NCBI GenBank assembly: GCA_002387845.1
Contig: DGLB01000034.1
Span: 152,421-216,420, forward strand
Length of the DNA: 64,000 nt
Source: Stenotrophomonas maltophilia
GTDB taxonomy: Bacteria; Pseudomonadota; Gammaproteobacteria; Xanthomonadales; Xanthomonadaceae
Direction of reading: 5' to 3'
The notes beneath the pieces were generated by a model. That model did not search any database, was not told the origin of the DNA, and saw nothing but the letters and a program-made list of their open reading frames with translations. Below are positions 53,356 through 61,886 of this stretch, in pieces; the first letter of the stretch is position 1, and every line of letters starts with the position of its first letter. Made by a program: the position numbers and the translations under genes.

Positions 53356-53994
53356 ATGTCTGGAATCAAGCTTGCCCCGCCGTGGATCCCGGCCACCTGG
53401 TCCGTGCTGCCACGCCGTTTCTACACGCGCCACCCGACCGACGTTGCGCCCGAACTGTTGAACAAGCTGCTGGTGCGCGACGACGGGCGTGCCGCGCGAA
53501 TCGTGGAGGTGGAAGCCTACGCGGGCGGCGAAGACCCTGCCGCGCACTCCTACCGGGGACAGACGGCGCGCAATGCCACCATGTTTGGTGAAGCGGGCCA
53601 CCTGTATGTCTACTTCACCTACGGCATGCACTGGGGCAGCAATGCGGTCTGTGGTCCCGTTGGTGAGGGCATGGGCGTGCTGCTGCGTGCAGCCGAGCCG
53701 CTCAGCGCACTCGACCTGATGCGCGCCTCCCGCCCTGCAGCGCGTCGTGATCGCGACCTGGCGAGCGGGCCGGGCAAGCTGTCGCAGGCGTTCGGCATCA
53801 CCCGCGCCCTGGACGGGGCAGACCTCGTTCGTGCAGATTCAGGCATTGCGATCGTCAGCGACGGCACACCACCCCCTGCCTCCCCGTGGGTCGGGCCACG
53901 CATCGGCATCAGCAAGGCCGTGGAGTTTCCCTGGCGCTGGTGCGTACCCGACCATCCGCATGTGTCCGTTCGCCCCGGGCGGTCATCGCGTTGA
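53356..53994 (+). CDS. 3-methyladenine (alkyladenine) DNA glycosylase, AAG/MPG family
   Basis: A 212-residue DNA repair enzyme that excises alkylated purines. Family motifs: VAPELLNKLLVR, VEVEAYAGGEDPAAHSYRG with the catalytic Glu, NATMFGEAGHLYVYFTYGMH, GPGKLSQAFGI. ATG at 53356 preferred to a TTG two codons earlier. Its end overlaps the convergent ligD gene by 12 bp; both are repair genes. Confidence 0.92.
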   Translation: MSGIKLAPPWIPATWSVLPRRFYTRHPTDVAPELLNKLLVRDDGRAARIVEVEAYAGGEDPAAHSYRGQTARNATMFGEAGHLYVYFTYGMHWGSNAVCGPVGEGMGVLLRAAEPLSALDLMRASRPAARRDRDLASGPGKLSQAFGITRALDGADLVRADSGIAIVSDGTPPPASPWVGPRIGISKAVEFPWRWCVPDHPHVSVRPGRSSR

Positions 53995-56523
53995 GGGCTT
54001 GCGCGCCCAGCGCGACAGATTCTGCTTCAGCGTCTCGATGCCTTCCCAGGGATCCTTGTGCCGCCGCTTGAGCTTGGCCGGCACCGTCTTCAGGGTGAAC
54101 GTGTCTGCACGTTGCAGCTTGGGCAGCTCCGCCCAGCTGATCGGCATGGCCACCGGTGCCCCCGGACGGGCGCGCAGGGAGTAAGACGCAACCGCCGTGG
54201 CACCGCGCCCGTTGCGCAGGTAGTCGACGAAGATGCGCTTGTTGCGCAGGCGCTTGCTGGCTGTGGCAATGAAACGGTCCGGCTCGGACGCGGCCAGCGC
54301 CTCGGCAAAGCCCTTTGCGAAACGCTTGGTCAGGTCCCAGTCGCAGCCTGGCTGCAACGGCACCACCACGTGAAGCCCCTTGCCGCCGGATACACGCAGG
54401 AACGATTCCAGCTTCAACTGCTTCAGCCTGCTGCGAATGTCCGTGGCCGCTTTCCTGACCTCGGAGAACGGCACGCCGGGGCCCGGGTCCAGGTCGAACA
54501 CCACCCGGTCGGCGCGGTCCGGAGACTCGGCATGGCTGCCCCACGGGTGGAACTCCAGGGTATTGAACTGCACCAGTTCCATCAGGCCGGCGGCGTCGCG
54601 CACCACCAGATAGTCGCCCTGCGACCCGCTCTCTTCCTTCAGTCGCACCGTGTCCACGAGGTCCATCCCGGCGGTGTGGTGCTTCTGGAAGAAGCACGCC
54701 TTTGCGGTACCACTGGGGCAGCGGATGACCGACAGCGGCCGTCCGGCGACCTCGGGGAGGAGGTGGTCCATGATGGCGGTGTAGTAATCCCAGACGTCCT
54801 GCTTGGTGATGCCGTCGTCGGCGAACAGCACCTTGGTGGGCGATGAGAGCGACGGTATCTCCCTGACTGGCTTCTTCGCGCTTGCCGACTTTTTCGCAGC
54901 CTTCTTCTGCACGACTGTCGATGTGCCCCGGTCATCTTCTTTCAGATCGCTCACCCGCTTGTCCTCGCGTACCGCCTTCAGGGAGGGTTGGCGAAGCAGT
55001 TGCTGCCCGCCCATGCCACGGTAGAACACCTCCACCACGAAACGCGGCTTGAACCAGGTGGCACTGCGCAGGTCGGTGTCCATCTCGGGAACATGGACGC
55101 TGGGGGTCTTGCTGCCTGCCCTGCCGATCAGCGCGCTGATCTCACGCAGGCGTGCGTCGGTAAACCCGGTGCCTACCCTCCCCGCGAAGCGCCAGCCGTG
55201 CTCGCGGTCAGGCCTGGCCAGCAGCAGCGAGCCAAAGCCGGTCCGGCTGCCCTTCGGGGCGGTGTATCCGACCACCGCAAACTCGTCGCTGGCCAGTTGC
55301 TTGGTCTTGCGCCAGTCATCACTGCGCCCGCCATGGTAAGCACGGTCAGCACGTTTGGAGATGATGCCCTCGAAGTGCTGCTCACCCGCCATCTGGAAGG
55401 CCTCCTCCCCCTCGCCTTCAACGTGGGAGCTGTAGGCGAGCTGCCGGGGGCAACCCTCCAGCAGCGTCTGCAGAAGCTGCTTCCGGTCCAGCAGTCGTGC
55501 CTCCGAAACATCCACGCCATCCAGGTGCAGGAGGTCGAACAGGACGTAAGTCAGCGCGCCTTGGCGTTCACCGGAGAGCGTGGCCTGCAGCAGGTTGAAA
55601 TCCTGCTTGGTGCCCTTGCCGGCGATGAGCTCGCCGTCCAGCGCGGCCGACACCAGACCCAGCGCGGCCACCGCGTCACGGATCTCAGGCAGCTTTTCGG
55701 TCCACTCCAGTGCGTTTCGCGACCACAGTCGCACAGTGCCTTTGTCGACGGTTGCCAGGATGCGATAACCATCCCATTTGATTTCGTGTACCCAGGCATC
55801 TCCCTGCGGTGGACTGTCGCCGAGTTTTGCCAGCTGCGGCGCGAACGGGCCAGTTGGCGCGGCTGCCTTCCGGGCACCTTTCAACGCCAGCGCCTTCTTC
55901 GCCCAGTCAACCCGTCGCTTTCGCGCCTTCGGTGTCACGGTCGCCCGCCGCTTCTTGTGGGTCTTGCCGGTGCCCGCGCGCTTCTGGTCCGCCACCGGTG
56001 CCGCGGTGACGTCGGCCAGCAGGTCGTCGGCCTCGAGTGGGCCGGCGAAGGCGTCGTTGTCCTTGAACAGCAGCCATTGCGGCTGTCGCGCCGGCTTGCC
56101 TGAGCGCACCAGGTGCCAGCCGCCCTTGAGCTTGTCGCCGAACAGCTCGAACCGCAGATGGCCCTTGGCCAACTGGGCCTCGGCGTCGCCCTCGGTCGAC
56201 CATACGCCATGGTCGAACTGGGCGACATGCCCACCGCCATACTGGCCTTTGGGAATTTCACCTTCAAAGCCCGCATAGTCCAGCGGGTGGTCCTCGACCT
56301 CCACCGCCATCCGTTTGACCTTGGGGTCATAGCTGGGCCCCTTCGGAACCGCCCAGCTCTTGAGTGTGTCCCCCACCTGCAGCCGGAAGTCGTAATGCCG
56401 GCGGCTGGCGTGGTGCAGCTGCACCACGAACAGGGCTCGACGGCCGCGTGGCGCTGCCTTTCCCGGTTCGGGCTCACGGGTTTTGTCGAAGCTGCGTTTA
56501 CGACGGTATTCGCTCAGACTCAT
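53983..56523 (-). CDS. ligD: Multidomain NHEJ DNA ligase LigD
   Basis: An 846-residue end-joining enzyme with all three activities in Pseudomonas-type order: 3'-phosphoesterase (about 1-180, LHHASRRHYDFRL, HPLDYAGFEGEIPKGQYG), ATP-dependent ligase (about 225-530, adenylated Lys249 in EIKWDGYR), and primase-polymerase (about 560-840, VVFDLDPGPGV with the metal-binding Asp pair). Ser/Lys-rich linkers join the domains. Follows ku by 13 nt on the same strand, so they form one operon and a complete two-component NHEJ system. Confidence 0.96.
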   Translation of the reverse strand: MSLSEYRRKRSFDKTREPEPGKAAPRGRRALFVVQLHHASRRHYDFRLQVGDTLKSWAVPKGPSYDPKVKRMAVEVEDHPLDYAGFEGEIPKGQYGGGHVAQFDHGVWSTEGDAEAQLAKGHLRFELFGDKLKGGWHLVRSGKPARQPQWLLFKDNDAFAGPLEADDLLADVTAAPVADQKRAGTGKTHKKRRATVTPKARKRRVDWAKKALALKGARKAAAPTGPFAPQLAKLGDSPPQGDAWVHEIKWDGYRILATVDKGTVRLWSRNALEWTEKLPEIRDAVAALGLVSAALDGELIAGKGTKQDFNLLQATLSGERQGALTYVLFDLLHLDGVDVSEARLLDRKQLLQTLLEGCPRQLAYSSHVEGEGEEAFQMAGEQHFEGIISKRADRAYHGGRSDDWRKTKQLASDEFAVVGYTAPKGSRTGFGSLLLARPDREHGWRFAGRVGTGFTDARLREISALIGRAGSKTPSVHVPEMDTDLRSATWFKPRFVVEVFYRGMGGQQLLRQPSLKAVREDKRVSDLKEDDRGTSTVVQKKAAKKSASAKKPVREIPSLSSPTKVLFADDGITKQDVWDYYTAIMDHLLPEVAGRPLSVIRCPSGTAKACFFQKHHTAGMDLVDTVRLKEESGSQGDYLVVRDAAGLMELVQFNTLEFHPWGSHAESPDRADRVVFDLDPGPGVPFSEVRKAATDIRSRLKQLKLESFLRVSGGKGLHVVVPLQPGCDWDLTKRFAKGFAEALAASEPDRFIATASKRLRNKRIFVDYLRNGRGATAVASYSLRARPGAPVAMPISWAELPKLQRADTFTLKTVPAKLKRRHKDPWEGIETLKQNLSRWARKPSTR

Positions 56524-56536
56524 GCGGCGTTTCCGG

Positions 56537-57478
56537 TCAGGCGCGTTTACGCGCCTTGGTGGCCGACTTCCGGGCTGGCACCTTCTTTGCTGCCGCTTTC
56601 TTCGTCGCCTTTTTGGTCACCTTCTTCGTGGCCGTGGCCTTTTTGACCGCCTTGCCGGCCGTGCTGGCCTTGGCCGGCGTACGCCGGTTGCTGTCCAGGC
56701 TCTTCTGCAGCAGCGCCATGAAGTCCACCACATTGGTGGCCGCATCTTCATGGTGCTCGGGCTCCTCGAACTTCGTGGTCGCCCCGGCCTGCTTCATCCG
56801 CTTCCTGATGATGCCGGACAGGCGCTCACGAAACTCGTCCTGGTAATCACCGGGGACCCAATCGGAGGACATGCTGTCGATCAGCTTGCGCGCCATTTCG
56901 AGTTCTTTGGGGGCCACGCGGTAGTCTTTGGCATTGCCTTTTGGCAGCTTGTACTCATCCAGCGCCACCAGCTCCTGCGGGTAGCGCAGCAGGATCATGA
57001 CCAGGGCATCCTGCTCGGGCATCACCGCGCAGATGTACTCACGGGTGCGGATCACCACCCGGCCAATGCCGACCTTGCCGGTGTCCTTCAAGGTCTCACG
57101 CAGCAGCACATACCCCTTCTCGGCCTTCTTGCCCGGGACCAGGATGTAGGGCTTTTCGTAGTAGCGAAGGTCGATGCTGCCGGCATCAACGAATGCCTCC
57201 ACGTCAATTGATTCGTGGGTCTCGGGGGCCGCTGCGGCAATGTCTTCCTTTTCGATCACCACGTAACTGCCCTTGTCGTACTCAAAGGCCTTGACGATGT
57301 CCTTCCACGGCACTTCTTCGCCGGTATCGGCGTTGACCCGCTCATAGCGGATCGGCTTCTTGTCGCGCGAATCCAGCATGCGGAAGCTCAGGTCCATGCG
57401 CCGCTCGCCGGACATCAGCGACACCGGAACGTTCAGCAACCCGAATGAAAGCGAACCGGTCCAGATCGGTCGGGCCAT
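56537..57478 (-). CDS. ku: NHEJ DNA end-binding protein Ku
   Basis: A 313-residue bacterial Ku homodimer subunit: ARPIWTGSLSFGLLNVPV start, YERVNADTGEEVPWKDIVKAFEYDKG, YILVPGKKAEKGYVLLRETL. The C-terminal 50 residues are a Lys/Ala-rich tail (KKATATKKVTKKATKK), which in other Ku proteins aids DNA threading. ATG at 57478 chosen by homology; the longer frame upstream is not Ku-like. Upstream of ligD. Confidence 0.95.
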   Translation of the reverse strand: MARPIWTGSLSFGLLNVPVSLMSGERRMDLSFRMLDSRDKKPIRYERVNADTGEEVPWKDIVKAFEYDKGSYVVIEKEDIAAAAPETHESIDVEAFVDAGSIDLRYYEKPYILVPGKKAEKGYVLLRETLKDTGKVGIGRVVIRTREYICAVMPEQDALVMILLRYPQELVALDEYKLPKGNAKDYRVAPKELEMARKLIDSMSSDWVPGDYQDEFRERLSGIIRKRMKQAGATTKFEEPEHHEDAATNVVDFMALLQKSLDSNRRTPAKASTAGKAVKKATATKKVTKKATKKAAAKKVPARKSATKARKRA

Positions 57479-57634
57479 GCCACGTCTCTTTGAAGGGTGT
57501 GCGTGTGTTGTAGGCGCGTTGCAGTCGGGCCGACGTGAAATCGGGATGCGTGGCGGCCGATAGGTACTTTTACGCAGGACGCTGCGGCCGGGTTTGGATA
57601 GATTGCAGACATCGCCGATCGCAGCATCCACGCC

Positions 57635-58054
57635 ATGTCAACGCCCGGCTCACCTTCCGAACACCCCACCTCGCCATCGGGTTCACTGTCCACCGACCTC
57701 GCCCGTGGGCGCACCCACATGGCCAATGAGCGCACCCATCTGGCCTATCTGCGCACCACCGTGTCGCTGATCGGCTTTGGCATCACCATCAACCGGTTCA
57801 GCACCTACCTCATCCAGAACGACCAGGCTCCGGAAGGTGGGCACCTGCTGCTGCGCGATGCAAGCAATGCCGGCTTCGGCATGGTGCTGCTGGGCCTGGC
57901 GTTGCTGGTCTGGTCCCTGCTGCGCTATTGGCAGGTCAGCGGCGATATCGAGCGCGGCGTCATCGTCGCCCGCCACCGTGCCACCACGGTGTTCAGCCTG
58001 GGCTTGCTGCTGCTGGGTGGGCTGACGGCGGTCTGGTTGTTCATCGACCACTGA
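57635..58054 (+). CDS. DUF202 membrane protein (YidH type)
   Basis: A 139-residue inner membrane protein with three hydrophobic helices and the DUF202 start motif LARGRTHMANERTHLAYLRT. Function unknown. Divergent from ku across 156 bp; ends 14 bp before the convergent outer membrane protein gene. Confidence 0.85.
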   Translation: MSTPGSPSEHPTSPSGSLSTDLARGRTHMANERTHLAYLRTTVSLIGFGITINRFSTYLIQNDQAPEGGHLLLRDASNAGFGMVLLGLALLVWSLLRYWQVSGDIERGVIVARHRATTVFSLGLLLLGGLTAVWLFIDH

Positions 58055-58068
58055 GGCGGTGCAGCGCG

Positions 58069-58866
58069 CTATTTTGGGAACAGCAACGTCACCCCGAGTC
58101 GCACCCCCCAATCAGGCCCGCCGTGCGGCGCGTCCAGGTAGACGCGTACACCTCCCTGGTAGCTGAGCATCTGGCTGCCCAGCTTGCTGACCTTCGAGTA
58201 CTGGATGTTCAGCGGCACCGTCCATTGGCTCGCTTTCCAGTCATAGGTGGATTCCACATTGAAAGTCAGGGTGCGCCCACCGCTGTACGCCCGGGAAAGA
58301 AACGGCTGCAGGAAGGTCGAGCTGATATCTGCGCGGTGGCTGCCCGTGCCGGCCACGTCAGCCAGGTGATTCATCAACGCGCCGTACGTCCAGCCCTTTT
58401 CCTGCTTCAACAGCACCATGGTGGGCCCGGCCGCCCAGGTGTCGGTGCCCAGGTCATCGGTCCCGGTGGGGATCAGCAACGCGGGGCCTATGCCCCAGAT
58501 CACACCCGATGCACCGGGCTCCCTGGGTGAGAAGAAGAAGCTCTGGGTGATGTCGCCCAACCCGGCCTGGTCGGTGCCCGGCACCACGTCCTTCTGGTAG
58601 GTGACCGGCAGGATGGTGCGGGAAATCACGTTCCAATGCTCGCTGATCGAGAACGGAGCCACGGGTTGGATGTTCAATGTGTGCCGATACCCCTCCTCGC
58701 CAAAGGTTTCATCGTAGTTGTACTGGAAGGGCACGCTGATCAGCGCTGCCACCGGGTTCGACAGCTTCTTGGCCAGCTCATCGGCGCTGTGTTCCTGCGC
58801 CGCAAGCGGATGCACCACGCCCATCGTGACGCCACCGAGCAGCACGAGCAGGGATATCCGGTTCAT
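58069..58866 (-). CDS. Secreted transporter/MetA-like outer membrane protein
   Basis: A 265-residue protein with a signal peptide (residues 4-23, cleavage near LAAQ) and beta-barrel features ending in LGVTLLFPK. The pattern (SNPVAALISVPFQYNYD, GVIWGIGPALLIPTGTDD) matches the family annotated as transporter or neuromedin-U-like in proteobacteria; substrate unknown. Overlaps the upstream DUF4239 gene by 4 nt (ATGA). Confidence 0.75.
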   Translation of the reverse strand: MNRISLLVLLGGVTMGVVHPLAAQEHSADELAKKLSNPVAALISVPFQYNYDETFGEEGYRHTLNIQPVAPFSISEHWNVISRTILPVTYQKDVVPGTDQAGLGDITQSFFFSPREPGASGVIWGIGPALLIPTGTDDLGTDTWAAGPTMVLLKQEKGWTYGALMNHLADVAGTGSHRADISSTFLQPFLSRAYSGGRTLTFNVESTYDWKASQWTVPLNIQYSKVSKLGSQMLSYQGGVRVYLDAPHGGPDWGVRLGVTLLFPK

Positions 58867-59675
58867 GGCGTTGCTCCGTCGCGCAGGCTGCGCTGCAGGT
58901 CCAGCATGGGCTCCTGTGGCACCCGGGTCATCCCGGTGCTGGGGCGATCCAGGTCCAGAATGAGCCCCACCGCCAAGGTCAGCAGCAGAAGCAGCAGCAG
59001 CGTGCTGCGCCGTTGGTGCGGACGCTCATAACCCACCAGGCCCGCCGCCAGCACCGCAAACAGCAGCAACATGCGCAGGATGCGAGGGGGAATATGGTCC
59101 TGGCGCGCGGCAAAGCGTTCGGCGGCCAGGTCAATCGATTGGTTGGTGGTGGTGAACAGCAGCGACGCGCGTGGGGTGTCACGGAAATCCTGCGTGCCGG
59201 CAACCAGCACCCGCCAGAGCTCATTCTGCAGGGCCAGCGTGCGTGCGTTCTGCTGCACCTCCTCCTCGCCCGTGCGTGCATTGGCAAAATCAACGCGTGC
59301 ATCCACATAGCGCCTGAGCACATCCTGCATCTGCGCCCGCGCGCTATCGGCAAGCAGATCGGTGCGCAGCCAGGTCGTTCCCAGGGCGTTGGCTTCCTGC
59401 ACCACCAGCTGCCGGCGCTCGTCGTAGCGCCCAAGCGACAGCGAGAACGTGAAGCCGATCAGCAGCGCCAGCAGGCCCAGCACCGAGGTCATGGCGAAGG
59501 CGTCGTTGTCCTTCCCTTCTTCCGCGACCGAGCGGGCTTCGCCGCGCCGGCGTTGCCAACGCGACACCGCGGCCCCGATCTCGCGGGCCACCAGCAGCGC
59601 AATCAGAAAGCACAGCGTCAGCAGCCACAGCGGCAACGTGGGGTAACTGGCGGGAATATCCATGAGGCTGAGCAT
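58863..59675 (-). CDS. DUF4239 bestrophin-like membrane protein
   Basis: A 270-residue membrane protein: N-terminal TM (about 12-30), second near 55-75 after a charged loop (DNDAFAMTSVLGLLALLIGFTFSL), two C-terminal TMs near 205-245, helical soluble middle. DUF4239 proteins are bestrophin-like and uncharacterised. Starts at 59675 or 59663 are both possible. A 38-bp element shared with the amidohydrolase promoter lies 24 nt before the start. Confidence 0.75.
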   Translation of the reverse strand: MLSLMDIPASYPTLPLWLLTLCFLIALLVAREIGAAVSRWQRRRGEARSVAEEGKDNDAFAMTSVLGLLALLIGFTFSLSLGRYDERRQLVVQEANALGTTWLRTDLLADSARAQMQDVLRRYVDARVDFANARTGEEEVQQNARTLALQNELWRVLVAGTQDFRDTPRASLLFTTTNQSIDLAAERFAARQDHIPPRILRMLLLFAVLAAGLVGYERPHQRRSTLLLLLLLTLAVGLILDLDRPSTGMTRVPQEPMLDLQRSLRDGATP

Positions 59676-59698
59676 GCGCAATGGGCCTGCGGCCCGCG

Positions 59699-59736
59699 TC
59701 AGTACTTCTACGGAACCGGTGCCAGTGAACGACGCA
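59699..59736. repeat. Shared 38-bp upstream element, copy 1
   Basis: In minus orientation: TGCGTC, TTCACTGG, ten variable bases, GTAGAAGTACTGA. The same blocks and spacing occur at 61187-61224. It sits just upstream of the DUF4239 start. Confidence 0.6.
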
Positions 59737-59759
59737 GTCACACCCTGTGGTCAGCAGAC

Positions 59760-61118
59760 TCACGGCAGCGCTTTGACTGCGACCCCGTCTTTCATGATCA
59801 CCGCAAAGTTGCGATCCGGGTCGGTGATCAGATTGATGTCGCTCAACGGGTCGCCGTTGACCAGCAGCAGATCGGCCAGTGCCCCCTCCTCCACCACCCC
59901 AAGGCGGCCGGCGTAAGGACTGCGCTTGCCCGACAGCGCCAGCAGCTGCGCATTGGTGCCGGTCGCCATGACCAGTGTTTCGGCCGGCGTGTACCAACGG
60001 GTCATGCTGGCCAGAATATGGTTCTGTCGCGCTGCCAGCGCCCGCGAGAACAGCACGTCGGTGCCGAATGCGGTCTTCAGGCGGTACTTCTTTGCCAATG
60101 CATAGGTGCGGTCGGTGCCGGCGAACACTTCCTGCGCCTTCTGCCATTGCTCCGAGTCCGGCGGAAAGGCGTTTGCCAGTTCCGGCGGCAGCGGCTGCGT
60201 ACTCAGCCATATCCCTTTGTCGCGCATGATCCGTGCGGTCGCGTCATCCATCAGGCTGGCATGCTCGATGCAGGGGATGCCGGCACGGATGGCACGCGTG
60301 ATCGCTTCGGGCGTGTACGCATGTACGGTCACGTAGGTGCCCCAGTCGTGCGCCGCATCCTGCGCTGCACGCAGTTCGGCCTCGCTGAACGACACCACGT
60401 CCAACGGACTGTGCGGCGATGACACGCCGCCACCGGCGGTCAGTTTGATCTGGCTCGCACCGCGCATCAGCATCTCGCGCACGCGCACCCGCACTTCGTC
60501 CGGCGTGTCGGCAATCGCGCTGTCGCCCACCACGTCATGGCGCGACCCGGGTTGCCCCAGGGTCCGCGGCAGATCGGTCGCATCGCGGAAGTCGCCATGG
60601 CCACTGGTCACCGTGATCATCGCGCCCGAAGGAAAAATCCGCGGGCCCTGCGCCTCTCCCGCATCAATGGCCGCCTTCAACCCGAACACAGCCCCGCCGA
60701 CGTCGCGCACCGTGGTGAAGCCACGCATCAGCGTCCTGCGTGATTCGTCCGCCGCCACGATGTTCAGGAAACCGTTGTCCGCGCTCATCGCGGCCTGGAT
60801 CGGTACGGCGGCGAACATGCTGTGCCAGTGCACATCGATCAAGCCGGGCATCAGGGTGCGCCCATTGCCCTCGATGCGTCGCGCACCTGGGGCCTCCAGC
60901 GGCGTGGCAGAGATCCGGGTGATCCGGTTGCCCTCCACCAGCACATGCCGCGGTGGCGACAGCTGGGCGTGGGTGCCGTCGAATATGCGCACGTTGGCGA
61001 ACAACGTGGTGGTGGGTGCTTCAGGCGACCCGACCGGCTGGGCGGCGGCGGGCCCCAGGATCAGCATTCCGATGCTGGCCAATGCAGCCGCGAGCATGCG
61101 TAGCAGACGGTGCGACAT
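59760..61118 (-). CDS. Secreted metal-dependent amidohydrolase
   Basis: A 452-residue amidohydrolase with a signal peptide (residues 5-26, cleavage near AAAQ). Metal ligands of the superfamily barrel: HxH in GLIDVHWH, Lys in SQIKLTAGGG, His in VTVHAYT and IEHASLMDD, Asp in FGTDVLF. Closest in pattern to imidazolonepropionase/prolidase-like exported hydrolases (Xaa-Pro dipeptidase or organophosphate-acting relatives). Substrate not evident. Confidence 0.88.
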   Translation of the reverse strand: MSHRLLRMLAAALASIGMLILGPAAAQPVGSPEAPTTTLFANVRIFDGTHAQLSPPRHVLVEGNRITRISATPLEAPGARRIEGNGRTLMPGLIDVHWHSMFAAVPIQAAMSADNGFLNIVAADESRRTLMRGFTTVRDVGGAVFGLKAAIDAGEAQGPRIFPSGAMITVTSGHGDFRDATDLPRTLGQPGSRHDVVGDSAIADTPDEVRVRVREMLMRGASQIKLTAGGGVSSPHSPLDVVSFSEAELRAAQDAAHDWGTYVTVHAYTPEAITRAIRAGIPCIEHASLMDDATARIMRDKGIWLSTQPLPPELANAFPPDSEQWQKAQEVFAGTDRTYALAKKYRLKTAFGTDVLFSRALAARQNHILASMTRWYTPAETLVMATGTNAQLLALSGKRSPYAGRLGVVEEGALADLLLVNGDPLSDINLITDPDRNFAVIMKDGVAVKALP

Positions 61119-61186
61119 GGGAACACCATGTTGATGCAGACCCGTTCACGGTATACCTGCTGCCTCGCCCGGTGCGGGCCGACGGC

Positions 61187-61224
61187 TCAGTACTTCTACC
61201 GGCTGGCGGCCAGTGAATGACGCA
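61187..61224. repeat. Shared 38-bp upstream element, copy 2
   Basis: Second copy of the element at 59699-59736: outer blocks TCAGTACTTCTAC and CCAGTGAA-N-GACGCA identical, middle ten bases different. It lies between the divergent amidohydrolase and HdeD-family starts. Confidence 0.6.
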
Positions 61225-61289
61225 AGCCGCTTGCAGCGGCACGCGCGCAGCGTCCTAATGACACGCAGTCCCTCGCTTGGAGTACCGGC

Positions 61290-61886
61290 ATGACCGTATT
61301 CTCCCGCCTTGGCCGCCAGCCCGGCTCCATCGGTGTGGCCATGAAAGTGCACTGGCGGCGTCTGCTGGTGCTGGGTGTGCTGCTGGCAGTGGTCGGCATC
61401 GTGGGGTTGTACGCCGCGTCCTTGCTGGTGCGCACCATGACGGTGCTGGTCGCCGCGCTGCTGGTGATTGCCGGGGCCCTGCAGCTTTCACAGGCCTTCC
61501 TGCTGCGCGGCCTGCCGAGCTTCGCCATGACCATTGCGCTGGGTGCTGCACAGATCATCGGCGGCATTGCGATCTACACCCATCCGGAATGGGCCGCATA
61601 TGCCGTGGCCACCACGGTCGCGGCGGTCCTGGTCGTCCAGGCCCTGGCCCAGTTCAGCCTGGCGTTCGGGTTCAGTGATGGAGGGCGGCGCTGGATCTCG
61701 CTGGCATCCGGGGTGATTGCCCTGGTCGCGGCCGTGATCTGTGTCACCGGCGTCGCCTGGGCCGGCCGCGCGGCCGCCTCGTGGGGCGTCGGGGTCGCGA
61801 TGCTGGCGATGGGGCTGGCCTACATTGCCATTGCCCTGCTGGCCCGCCACCACAGCGACACCCCGCCGCGTTCCGGTACGCCCTAG
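61290..61886 (+). CDS. HdeD-family (DUF308) membrane protein
   Basis: A 198-residue protein with six hydrophobic helices in DUF308 pairs (LVLGVLLAVVGIVGLYAASL, AALLVIAGALQLSQAFLL). HdeD-type proteins protect E. coli against acid at high density. Divergent from the amidohydrolase; its stop overlaps the convergent MipA gene by 4 bp. Confidence 0.85.
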   Translation: MTVFSRLGRQPGSIGVAMKVHWRRLLVLGVLLAVVGIVGLYAASLLVRTMTVLVAALLVIAGALQLSQAFLLRGLPSFAMTIALGAAQIIGGIAIYTHPEWAAYAVATTVAAVLVVQALAQFSLAFGFSDGGRRWISLASGVIALVAAVICVTGVAWAGRAAASWGVGVAMLAMGLAYIAIALLARHHSDTPPRSGTP

